A DNA stretch of 19,304 nucleotides from assembly GCA_910587335.1 (NCBI GenBank), contig CAJUMG010000011.1, positions 54,553-73,856 of the forward strand, written 5' to 3'. The position numbers and the translations under genes are program-made. Below the pieces are notes generated by a model. That model was not told the origin of the DNA and ran no database searches. It saw only the letters and a list, made by a program, of their open reading frames with translations. Below, in pieces: positions 1-6,402 of the stretch (its first letter is position 1; each line of letters opens with the position of its first letter). The DNA comes from an uncultured Oscillospiraceae bacterium. GTDB taxonomy: Bacteria; Bacillota; Clostridia; Oscillospirales; Ruminococcaceae.

Positions 1-479
1 AGACCTGTTGAAAATCGAAAAGCGCTTTGTCCGGCCCAAAGAAGAATGATGGCGCTTAAAACACAGTTTGGCAACAAAGATAAGGCTACATATCCCATGC
101 CGCTGATTCCATAGATTTGATAGACTCCGCCTGCGGTTAAGCCGTATCCCATGCCGCGAAACAGTAGAATCAGGCAGACTAATGGCTGTCCAACTGCGCA
201 AAATCCACATAAAAAAATTGCCAGTAAAAAGGTCGATGATCCGACAAGAGACTGAAAAAAGGTAGCTGCAAAAGCTTGCTTTCCTCGTGCATCGGTAAAT
301 CCTGACACAATTTGACGGATAAAAATTTGCCAATTGGAGCTATTAGAGCGTATTAAGCAGGCTCCCAGAAGAATACCGATGAAAAACAATGCTGTCAATA
401 GAAAAAAGATTTCATTGCGATAGAGAAGCCTTAGAATGCTGCGACGAAACTGTTGTCTCTTTCCTACTCCTTTGACCAA
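1..479 (-). CDS. spoIIM: SpoIIM-like integral membrane protein (partial, C-terminus off the window)
   Basis: The minus strand carries an open frame of 159 codons that leaves the window at its 3' end. The likely start is TTG at 479-477, with GGAGG eight bases upstream and an in-frame stop shortly before it; no in-frame ATG is available. After a basic N-terminus (KRQQFRRSILRLLYRN), a hydrophobic segment lies at about residues 25-45 and at least two more between about residues 80 and 150. The FRGMGYGLTAG stretch and the following GISGMGYVALSLLP match the SpoIIM/DUF95 family pattern as I recall it. In Bacillus, SpoIIM is part of the DMP (SpoIID/M/P) engulfment machinery in the mother-cell membrane. 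The family also contains non-sporulation members, so the exact role is inferred. SpoIVB elsewhere in the window fits a spore former. It is transcribed away from the malic enzyme gene. Confidence 0.6.
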   Translation of the reverse strand, partial: MVKGVGKRQQFRRSILRLLYRNEIFFLLTALFFIGILLGACLIRSNSSNWQIFIRQIVSGFTDARGKQAFAATFFQSLVGSSTFLLAIFLCGFCAVGQPLVCLILLFRGMGYGLTAGGVYQIYGISGMGYVALSLLPNCVLSAIILLWAGQSAFRFSTG

Positions 480-692
480 TTTGAGAACCTCCGTTTCTTT
501 TCAAGACAAGCTTTATAAGTCCAGTATATGGACAAATACGAAGAAAAAGACCAAAGAAGGGGTCGAGCAGAAATAGAAAGTGAAAAGCGTAGACAGTCTG
601 CAACAATACCATATAATTTGATATAGTCCACGGTCTGGAAAAAATAAATCAGATGAACTGTTTTATTCCTGTTCTGACAAAAAATATTTGTA

Positions 693-746
693 GTAATTCG
701 TATCCGCTTTCGGATATTACGCAGCTTTAAATCTGCTGTAATATCG
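693..746. repeat. Overlapping, mutually exclusive inverted repeats in the spoIIM / malic enzyme divergent gap
   Basis: The 379-base gap 480-858 holds two overlapping dyads. Hairpin A pairs GTAAT (693-697) and ATCCG (702-706) with CGGAT and ATTAC (711-720), around a CTTT loop. Hairpin B pairs GATATTACGCAG (713-724) with CTGC (733-736) and GTAATATC (738-745), a 12-bp stem with one bulged T and an 8-nt loop. They share 713-720, so only one can form at a time. Read on the minus strand, B comes first and A second, followed by a T-rich stretch (681-692), which resembles an antiterminator/terminator arrangement ahead of spoIIM. A DNA operator is equally possible. Apart from this and the malic enzyme promoter I see nothing else in the gap. 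Confidence 0.45.
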
Positions 747-773
747 GAACTTTCTGAGTCGTAGAAAAATCCC

Positions 774-803
774 TTGCGTCTATAGTAGAGAAAGGTGTAT
801 AAT
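774..803 (+). promoter_or_regulatory. Probable SigA promoter of the malic enzyme operon
   Basis: TTGCGT (774-779) and a perfect TATAAT (798-803) are separated by 18 bases. The start of transcription would fall near 810, giving a leader of about 50 bases before the ATG at 859. The -35 box is imperfect. Confidence 0.6.
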
Positions 804-858
804 AAAAGACAAATTGAACCTTACCCTATGAGAGGAAAAAAAGATGAGGTGAATAATA

Positions 859-2034
859 ATGGATATTATGGAGCAATCCTTAAAAAAGCATGAAGAGTGG
901 CAGGGGAAAATCGAAATCGTTTCCCGCGCCTCGATTCACAGTAAAGAGGATCTATCTTTGGCATATACGCCAGGTGTCGCGCGGCCCTGTTTGGAAATTC
1001 AGAAGGACGAGGATAAATCCTTTTCCTTGACCCGTCGCGCCAATTTAGTAGCGGTCGTTACAGACGGAACCGCCGTTTTGGGATTGGGCGATATCGGTCC
1101 TTCTGCTGCTATGCCTGTCATGGAAGGTAAATGCGCGTTATTCAAAGAATTTGGAGGGGTAGATGCATTTCCCATCTGTATTGATTCCAAGGACACGGAT
1201 GAAATTGTCCGTACTGTTTCGCTGATTTCCAAAAGCTTTGGCGGTATCAATTTAGAGGATATTGCTGCGCCACGCTGCTTTGAAATTGAAAGAAGATTAA
1301 AGGAATGCTGCGATATTCCCGTATTCCACGACGACCAGCATGGAACGGCGATCATTGTTGCTGCCGCGTTGTTAAACGCAATGAAGCTGACCGGCCGGAA
1401 AATGGGCACAGCGCGCATTGTGATCAACGGCGCAGGGGCTGCGGGGATTGCAATTGCCCGGCTACTATTGCAGATGCATTTTGGCGATATTGTTTTGTGT
1501 GATAAGCAGGGAGCGATCTATCGCGGTGCAGAATGGACCAATTCCGCTCAAAAGGAAATGGCGGAGCAGACAAATCGGGAAAATAGACAGGGAACCTTAG
1601 CGGACATGCTGAAAAATGCAGATGTATTTATTGGTGTTTCCGCGCCGAATATTGTCAGCCGTGAGATGATTTCTTCTATGGCGCCTAAGTCTATTGTGTT
1701 CCCAATGGCGAACCCTACCCCAGAGATTATGCCGGATGAAGCAAAGGCGGGCGGCGCTTATGTCATTGGTACAGGCCGGTCTGATTTTCCGAATCAAATC
1801 AACAATGTAATGGCGTTTCCTGGTATTTTTAAAGGTGTACTGCGGGTTCGAGCCAGAGATATCAGTGAATCAATGAAGATTGCAGCGGCATATGCTATCG
1901 CAAATATTGTGAGTGAGGAAGAATTGTCCCCGGATTACATACTGCCCAATCCCTTCAATGAGAAGGTGGCAGATGCTGTGGCCGACGCGGTGGCAAAGGA
2001 TGCGATTGAGCATGGTTTAGCAAGAATGAAATAG
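859..2034 (+). CDS. NAD(P)-dependent malic enzyme (malate dehydrogenase, oxaloacetate-decarboxylating)
   Basis: This 391-residue protein is a cytosolic small-type malic enzyme that converts malate to pyruvate and CO2 with reduction of NAD(P). The N-terminal malic domain has SLAYTPGVARPC (Tyr36, the expected general acid) and VTDGTAVLGLGDIG. The expected catalytic lysine is Lys91 in MEGKCALF. The metal-binding stretch is HDDQHGTA (157-164). The Rossmann domain has GAGAAG at 191-196, and SAPNIVS and FPMANPTPE lie further on. The length is normal for the bacterial short form. The ATG start at 859 has GAGGTGA six bases upstream. Cofactor preference (NAD versus NADP) cannot be read reliably. It is the first gene of a unit with the TSCPD protein and an unknown gene, and would supply pyruvate and reducing power in an anaerobe. 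Confidence 0.95.
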   Translation: MDIMEQSLKKHEEWQGKIEIVSRASIHSKEDLSLAYTPGVARPCLEIQKDEDKSFSLTRRANLVAVVTDGTAVLGLGDIGPSAAMPVMEGKCALFKEFGGVDAFPICIDSKDTDEIVRTVSLISKSFGGINLEDIAAPRCFEIERRLKECCDIPVFHDDQHGTAIIVAAALLNAMKLTGRKMGTARIVINGAGAAGIAIARLLLQMHFGDIVLCDKQGAIYRGAEWTNSAQKEMAEQTNRENRQGTLADMLKNADVFIGVSAPNIVSREMISSMAPKSIVFPMANPTPEIMPDEAKAGGAYVIGTGRSDFPNQINNVMAFPGIFKGVLRVRARDISESMKIAAAYAIANIVSEEELSPDYILPNPFNEKVADAVADAVAKDAIEHGLARMK

Positions 2035-2052
2035 TAAATGTGAGGAAAAACA

Positions 2053-2307
2053 ATGGAATATATCTATAAGCCTACAGGCGTTTGTTCTAAGCTTATTACA
2101 GTTGAGTTAGAAGAAGAAACGATCAAAAAGGTTGTTTTTACAGGCGGGTGCAGCGGCAATTCCCGAGGAATTTCTCAGCTGGTTAAGGGAAGAAATGCAA
2201 AAGAAGTGATCGAGTGTTTGCGCGGTGTTCGCTGCGGAACGGGGAAGACTTCTTGTCCTGACCAGCTATCTCTGGCGCTTGAGAAAGCACTGGAGCAAGG
2301 AGTATAA
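2053..2307 (+). CDS. TSCPD domain-containing small protein (four-cysteine type)
   Basis: This 84-residue protein lies 18 bases after the malic enzyme gene with its own GAGG site. It ends in a TSCPD motif (Thr66 to Asp70). Cysteines at 11, 33, 61 and 68 fit the four-cysteine TSCPD family (TIGR03905), related to the C-terminal segment of B12-dependent ribonucleotide reductases; Cys55 is extra. The residues GGCSGNSRGI are also typical. The four cysteines suggest metal or redox chemistry, but no function is established for the stand-alone form. It is complete and probably cytosolic, with no membrane segment. Family assignment is firm and function unknown. Confidence 0.9.
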   Translation: MEYIYKPTGVCSKLITVELEEETIKKVVFTGGCSGNSRGISQLVKGRNAKEVIECLRGVRCGTGKTSCPDQLSLALEKALEQGV

Positions 2308-2323
2308 CGAAAGAAGTGAGAAA

Positions 2324-2968
2324 ATGCTTTGGATTTTTCTGTTTTCAGCAATAGGTCTGGCAATGCTATGCAATCTGCAAATCAGACCAAAGAATACTGG
2401 CTTGCTTTTGGCTGTTGCTTCGGACGACAGCGACATGAAAATTGTCCCTCCCTTTGGTGCGGCGTCAGTACCAGAAGATGATGGGGAAAAAGCGGCCAGA
2501 GAGTTTGTCGTCCAAAAAGAAAATGGAAATATTGATAAGGCATACGGTTTGGGAAACCGGATCGCAGATGTGTTTTTTGATGAGAATGGGTTGTTTTCGG
2601 TATCCGATGAAACCGCTTTACAACCGCTTGTCCTTCTGCAAAGAAAGATTCTGTTTGCCTTTGTGGCAGATGCTGTTCTTGGTGCAGAATTGCCGTCGGT
2701 TTTAGCGGAGACAGCTTCGCAGCGGTTTTCAGCTAGAATGCAAGGGGCCGATTCAGATCTTTTTGATAAGGTAAATGATCCGAAGACCCTTTCTTATTAC
2801 CTGCTTTGTACAAAAAAAGGAAAACCTCAATTTGAAAATATTGGGAGAGCCTTTGCCCGGTCATGCTGCGAGGAAGACAATGAAAACTTACGCGCTTTAG
2901 GGGAAAGCCTTCATCGGGAATATACTGACGCGTGTAAAAAGATGATCAAAGACACACACTTTGTTTAA
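2324..2968 (+). CDS. Hypothetical protein with N-terminal membrane anchor or signal peptide
   Basis: I do not recognise this 214-residue protein. I chose ATG 2324 because it opens with a clear hydrophobic segment (LWIFLFSAIGLAMLC). The frame stays open back to 2225, but that would overlap the TSCPD gene by 83 bases with a non-hydrophobic leader. The ribosome site is weak (AAGTGAG, 2314-2320). After the anchor the protein is soluble and mixed-charge, probably helical, with a CC pair near the C-terminus (RSCCEEDNENL). It is probably exported or anchored facing outward. It lies 16 bases after the TSCPD gene and a strong terminator follows its stop, so it is the last gene of the malic enzyme unit. 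Confidence 0.7.
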   Translation: MLWIFLFSAIGLAMLCNLQIRPKNTGLLLAVASDDSDMKIVPPFGAASVPEDDGEKAAREFVVQKENGNIDKAYGLGNRIADVFFDENGLFSVSDETALQPLVLLQRKILFAFVADAVLGAELPSVLAETASQRFSARMQGADSDLFDKVNDPKTLSYYLLCTKKGKPQFENIGRAFARSCCEEDNENLRALGESLHREYTDACKKMIKDTHFV

Positions 2969-2975
2969 ATGTAAG

Positions 2976-3005
2976 AAAAAGCCCACGGAAGGCCGTGGGC
3001 TTTTT
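2976..3005. terminator. Bidirectional intrinsic terminator
   Basis: GCCCACGG (2981-2988) pairs with CCGTGGGC (2993-3000) around an AAGG loop. The stem is flanked by five A and five T, and more T follow to 3014. It can end the malic enzyme unit on the plus strand and the small cysteine-rich gene on the minus strand. Confidence 0.92.
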
Positions 3006-3022
3006 CTTTTTTTGTTGCTGGT

Positions 3023-3196
3023 TTAGTCGCAGCAGTACGGAGGATTATTACGGCCGCAGCCACAATTGTTGTTATAGGTAGCGCCGCAGTTGCCGCCCAA
3101 AAGGCTGCACAGATCAAAATCACAGTACAAAACGTACAAAAGAATTAAAGCCAAAACAATGATCCAGGTTTTGTTTTTGTTTTCGTAGCAAGACAT
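3023..3196 (-). CDS. Small cysteine-rich single-pass membrane protein
   Basis: This is a 57-residue protein. The ATG at 3196-3194 has a perfect GGGAGG seven bases upstream; an upstream in-frame TTG at 3211 overlaps nothing useful. It begins with a short polar stretch (SCYENKNKT), then one hydrophobic segment at about residues 10-26 (WIIVLALILLYVLYCDF). The C-terminal tail is rich in Cys, Asn and Gly, with CGCGRNNPPYCCD at the end. There are eight cysteines in total. The composition recalls small spore-coat or sporulation peptides, but I recognise no family. A possible -10 (TACAAT, complement of 3219-3224) lies just upstream. It converges on the malic enzyme unit across a shared terminator. 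The strong ribosome site makes it a real gene; its role is unknown. Confidence 0.75.
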   Translation of the reverse strand: MSCYENKNKTWIIVLALILLYVLYCDFDLCSLLGGNCGATYNNNCGCGRNNPPYCCD

Positions 3197-3237
3197 AAAA
3201 AAGCCTCCCAAATAAAGTATTGTACCTCATTTTATGA

Positions 3238-3268
3238 ATTTTCACCGGAAAGTGTTCCAAGTGAAAAT
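3238..3268. repeat. Interrupted dyad between divergent small gene and clpC-like gene
   Basis: ATTTTCAC (3238-3245) and GTGAAAAT (3261-3268) are perfect inverted copies. They enclose a second inverted pair, GGAA (3247-3250) and TTCC (3255-3258). A possible TATAAA -10 (3271-3276) for the plus strand follows directly. The position is that of an operator for one or both divergent genes. It does not match the CtsR heptad operator known from Bacillus clpC. Confidence 0.45.
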
Positions 3269-3382
3269 CGTATAAAATGGCGGGTAAAGACCAATAGTAA
3301 GATTGTCTAATAGATGTTACCCATCAGGCAGATCATATATTGGTGTTGCTATATCATATGATGGGGCGGGAGGATGAGTTAC

Positions 3383-5779
3383 ATGTTTAAATTTTCTGGC
3401 TTTACCAGCAAAGCCAATACCGCCGTAAATGCTGCATTATCCCAAGCGAGTGTATTGGGACATACTTATGTAGGAAGTGAGCATCTGCTTTTGGGACTTT
3501 TGGAAGAGGAAAGTGGAGTTGCAGCAAATATTTTGCGGGGCAGAGGGGTGGAATGGGGAAAAATCCGCCAGAAATTGATTGAAATGATTGGCCGCGGAAT
3601 AAAAACGCAGATGTCCCCAGAAAACTTTACGCCGCGATGTCGGAGAATATTGGAAAGCTCCCTTACAGAGGCCCGCATGATGGGAAAAGAAGTTGCTGGA
3701 ACAGAGCACATCCTGCTTTCGATGCTAAAAGAGAGGGAAAGCTACGCTGTTCGTTTTTTAAATGAATTGGGTGTGGACTGCGACAGTATTTATCGGGATA
3801 CAATTGATTTAATTGGAAATGAATTGGTTGAAAGCCTTTATTTGAAGGGCAAAAAATTTGGGGGCAAGCAGAAAACGACGGTGCCCAAATGCCCGAATTT
3901 GGAAAAATACAGCCGAGATTTGACCCAGTGGGCCCGAGAGGGAAAACTAGACCCGGTAATTGGGCGGGACGAAGAGATTTTGCGAACCTTACAAATTCTT
4001 TCCCGGCGCACAAAAAATAATCCCTGCCTGATCGGAGAGGCAGGCGTTGGCAAAACAGCAGTGGTAGAAGGTCTGGCCCAGCTACTTTTAACCGATGCAG
4101 CGCCGGATCACATGAAGAATATGCGGCTGCTCTCCCTGGACTTAACCAATATGATTGCAGGAACAAAATTCCGTGGAGAGTTTGAAGAACGTGTGCGGTC
4201 CTGTTTGCAGGAAGTTATTGGCATGGGAAATATCATCCTTTTTATTGATGAGATCCATACCATTATGGGAGCGGGAGCGGCAGAGGGAGCGATTGACGCA
4301 GCGAATATCCTAAAGCCGCAGTTAGCACGAGGAGAGTTACAGGTCATAGGCGCTACAACGTTAGAGGAATATCGAAAACATATTGAAAAGGACAGTGCTT
4401 TGGCCCGCCGCTTTCAGAGTGTTGAAGTGACGGAGCCCAGCGCGGAAAAAACACTGGAAATTTTAAAGGGCCTTCAGCTGCGATATGAAAGCTTTCACAA
4501 TGTACAGTTTGACGAAGATGCGCTTAAAATGGCTGTATCCTTGTCTGTTCGCTATATGCCGGACCGCTTTTTGCCGGATAAAGCGATTGATCTAATGGAT
4601 GAGGCGGCGTCCTATGCACGTTTGGACACACGAAAAATGCAGTCGTGTTCTTCGCGCCGCTATACAATGATTTTTGTTGGCAAACCTTCTTCCGGCACAG
4701 CCGGGGAGGAATGGTCGGGGGGAAGCTGGTCGGGGGATCCTTCGATGAAAAGCCCAGCTCCGATTACAGTGACAGCGTTAGATGTTGCACAGGTAGCGGC
4801 AAAGATGACGGGTATTCCATCGGAACAGCTGATACGTGACCAAAATAAGCGGCTTTTAGAGTTGGAAGAGCATCTGCATAGGCGGGTTATTGGTCAGGAT
4901 GAAGCGGTTTGCGCTGTGGCAAAAGCCATTCGCAGAAATCAGTCTGGCATTAACGACCCCAACAGACCGATTGGCTCCTTTTTATTTCTAGGCCCTTCCG
5001 GCGTAGGGAAAACGGAGCTTTGTCGGGCTCTGTCTGAATCTTTATTTGCTAGAGAAGATGCTATGGTGCGGATTGATATGTCTGAATACATGGAAAAACA
5101 TGCGGTATCTAGGCTGATTGGTACACCGCCAGGCTATGTTGGCTATGAGGAAGGAGGACAGCTCACCGAAAAGGTTCGGCGGAATCCCTATTCTGTCATT
5201 TTATTTGATGAGGTTGAAAAAGCGCATCCGGATGTCTTTCACCTTCTTTTACAGGTGCTGGATGAAGGTCATTTGACCGATTCAATGGGCAGAAGAGTTA
5301 ACTTTAAAAATTGTGTGATTATAATGACCTCCAATATCGGAGCGCAAAAAATTGCACAACAGAATCACTTTGGCTTTGGGACTGGCAGTATCCAGGAACA
5401 GGATATGAAAAGAGAGGTCCAAAAAGAACTAAAAGAATTTTTTCGGCCTGAATTTTTAAACAGAATTGACGAGATACTGTTTTTTCAGTATTTAAATCGT
5501 TCACAGCTGGAGCAAATCGGAAGAAAAATGATTGAACAGATACAAAAAAGATTAAAGGAGATTGGAGTAGAGGCGACCATTGACGCGGGTGCTGCTGCGT
5601 GTTTGTTAGAGCAAAAGGGAATGGATCCAGCAGAGGGAGCACGGCTTTTAAAAAGAGAAATCCGAAAGCAGATTGAGGATCCGTTGGCACAACAATATCT
5701 GTCCGGTGTCTTTTCAAAAGGAGATACGATTTTTTGTGAACTCGGATCGGAGCTGACAGTTCACAAAATTCTTTCCTGA
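3383..5779 (+). CDS. clpC: ClpC-like AAA+ unfoldase (ATP-binding subunit of Clp protease), middle domain reduced
   Basis: This 798-residue Hsp100 protein unfolds substrates for ClpP. I chose ATG 3383, nine bases after GGGAGG (3368-3373); the in-frame ATG at 3374 abuts that site with no spacing. A double Clp N-domain occupies about residues 1-145. The first ATPase domain has Walker A GEAGVGKT (218-225) and Walker B ending Asp289-Glu290. The second has GPSGVGKT (537-544), Asp609-Glu610 and GYVGYEEGG. The sequence NHFGFG after the second ATPase core fits the ClpP-docking loop ([LIV]GF class, here FGF). Between the two domains, where ClpC carries a coiled-coil/UVR middle domain, there is only a linker of about 45 residues rich in Ser and Gly (about 418-462). 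It stands alone, without ctsR, mcsA or mcsB beside it. Its docking to the MecA/McsB type of adaptor is therefore doubtful. Confidence 0.93.
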   Translation: MFKFSGFTSKANTAVNAALSQASVLGHTYVGSEHLLLGLLEEESGVAANILRGRGVEWGKIRQKLIEMIGRGIKTQMSPENFTPRCRRILESSLTEARMMGKEVAGTEHILLSMLKERESYAVRFLNELGVDCDSIYRDTIDLIGNELVESLYLKGKKFGGKQKTTVPKCPNLEKYSRDLTQWAREGKLDPVIGRDEEILRTLQILSRRTKNNPCLIGEAGVGKTAVVEGLAQLLLTDAAPDHMKNMRLLSLDLTNMIAGTKFRGEFEERVRSCLQEVIGMGNIILFIDEIHTIMGAGAAEGAIDAANILKPQLARGELQVIGATTLEEYRKHIEKDSALARRFQSVEVTEPSAEKTLEILKGLQLRYESFHNVQFDEDALKMAVSLSVRYMPDRFLPDKAIDLMDEAASYARLDTRKMQSCSSRRYTMIFVGKPSSGTAGEEWSGGSWSGDPSMKSPAPITVTALDVAQVAAKMTGIPSEQLIRDQNKRLLELEEHLHRRVIGQDEAVCAVAKAIRRNQSGINDPNRPIGSFLFLGPSGVGKTELCRALSESLFAREDAMVRIDMSEYMEKHAVSRLIGTPPGYVGYEEGGQLTEKVRRNPYSVILFDEVEKAHPDVFHLLLQVLDEGHLTDSMGRRVNFKNCVIIMTSNIGAQKIAQQNHFGFGTGSIQEQDMKREVQKELKEFFRPEFLNRIDEILFFQYLNRSQLEQIGRKMIEQIQKRLKEIGVEATIDAGAAACLLEQKGMDPAEGARLLKREIRKQIEDPLAQQYLSGVFSKGDTIFCELGSELTVHKILS

Positions 5780-5784
5780 TCTCT

Positions 5785-5812
5785 TTGAAAGTTATTTGGG
5801 CTGTGTTATAAT
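5785..5812 (+). promoter_or_regulatory. SigA-type promoter of the thioesterase gene
   Basis: TTGAAA (5785-5790), a 16-base spacer and a perfect TATAAT (5807-5812) begin just 5 bases after the clpC-like stop. The predicted transcript would start near 5819 and leave a leader of about 150 bases. Confidence 0.75.
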
Positions 5813-5818
5813 AGCTAC

Positions 5819-5962
5819 AGGCTTGCTATCATGCTCAGGTTTTTGTGGTCGCGTTTTATAGGCGCTAGGTCGTGATGGCTGCTTCTAACCCTGAAATTCG
5901 GTCCCAACGTATGAGACGAGATGATAGGGGAACTTGGTCAGAGACAATCGTATTTTATGGAC
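5819..5962 (+). promoter_or_regulatory. Long unexplained 5' leader of the thioesterase mRNA
   Basis: About 150 bases separate the promoter from the thioesterase ATG. TCAGGTT (5835-5841) can pair with AACCCTGA (5887-5894) with one bulged C, closing a region of about 45 bases. No T-run or classic terminator is present. I could not match it to a riboswitch class by eye, and it encodes no convincing peptide. It may be a structured regulatory RNA or simply a long leader. Confidence 0.35.
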
Positions 5963-5972
5963 AGGAGAAAAG

Positions 5973-6347
5973 ATGCATATGAGAAGTTTTTCGGTTGAAA
6001 CAGTTGTGGATGAAGACAATACGGCTTTAGCGGTTGGCAGCGGCGATTTGGAGGTTTTTGCAACCCCTATGATGGCTGCGTTAATGGAGAATGCAGCTGC
6101 CGCCTGTATTGCAGAGGAATTGGGAGAGGATAACACCTCGGTGGGGACGGCGCTTGCGGTCAGTCATGTACGCGCAACGCCAACGGGTATGAAGGTTAAA
6201 GCGACCGCAGAACTGGTAAAGGTCGAGGGAAGAAAGTATGATTTTAAGGTGACAGCTGAAGATGAGCGCGGTCTGATTGGAGAGGGAACGCACAGTCGGG
6301 TTTCGGTCAATCGGGAACGCTTTTTGGCAAAAACCTATCAGAAATAA
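5973..6347 (+). CDS. Hotdog-fold thioesterase, FlK (fluoroacetyl-CoA thioesterase)-like
   Basis: This is a 124-residue acyl-CoA thioesterase-like protein. I chose ATG 5973, five bases after AGGAG (5963-5967); a second ATG at 5979 is possible, and an upstream in-frame TTG at 5934 has no good site. The pattern FATPMMAALMENAA ... VGTALAVSHVRATPTGM ... GEGTHSRVSVNRERF follows the FlK family. Residues Thr31, Glu39 and His65 are placed like the Thr/Glu/His catalytic set described for Streptomyces FlK. Most bacterial members have no known link to fluoroacetate, so the physiological acyl-CoA is unknown. It is probably a small soluble dimer. It has its own promoter and terminator, so it is monocistronic. 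Confidence 0.88.
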   Translation: MHMRSFSVETVVDEDNTALAVGSGDLEVFATPMMAALMENAAAACIAEELGEDNTSVGTALAVSHVRATPTGMKVKATAELVKVEGRKYDFKVTAEDERGLIGEGTHSRVSVNRERFLAKTYQK

Positions 6348-6350
6348 AGG

Positions 6351-6382
6351 AAAGGCTTCTTTCAACGAAAGAAGCCTTTTTT
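6351..6382. terminator. Bidirectional intrinsic terminator between thioesterase and thiT
   Basis: AAAGGCTTCTTTC (6351-6363) pairs perfectly with GAAAGAAGCCTTT (6367-6379) around a 3-nt loop, with a T-run to 6382. The A-run on the left serves the minus strand. It separates two convergent genes. Confidence 0.93.
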
Positions 6383-6402
6383 GTGTGCCAATGGATTTTT
6401 GC

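Noticed and set aside
412..612. 66-residue minus-strand reading frame overlapping the start of the spoIIM-like gene
   Set aside because: No ribosome site precedes its ATG and it ends inside the spoIIM-like frame without sharing its phase. The spoIIM-like frame gives the family-like protein.
2225..2323. Upstream extension of the hypothetical gene
   Set aside because: It overlaps the TSCPD gene by more than 80 bases, lacks a ribosome site and would bury the hydrophobic anchor.
3197..3373. CtsR operator upstream of the clpC-like gene
   Set aside because: No tandem GGTCAAA heptads are present on either strand.
5819..5962. Fluoride (crcB) riboswitch suggested by TGATGGCTGCTTCTAA near 5873 and the FlK-like gene downstream
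   Set aside because: The required 5' hairpin (GGCGATGG...CGCC) and the AAAC junction are missing, so the resemblance is limited to a few bases.
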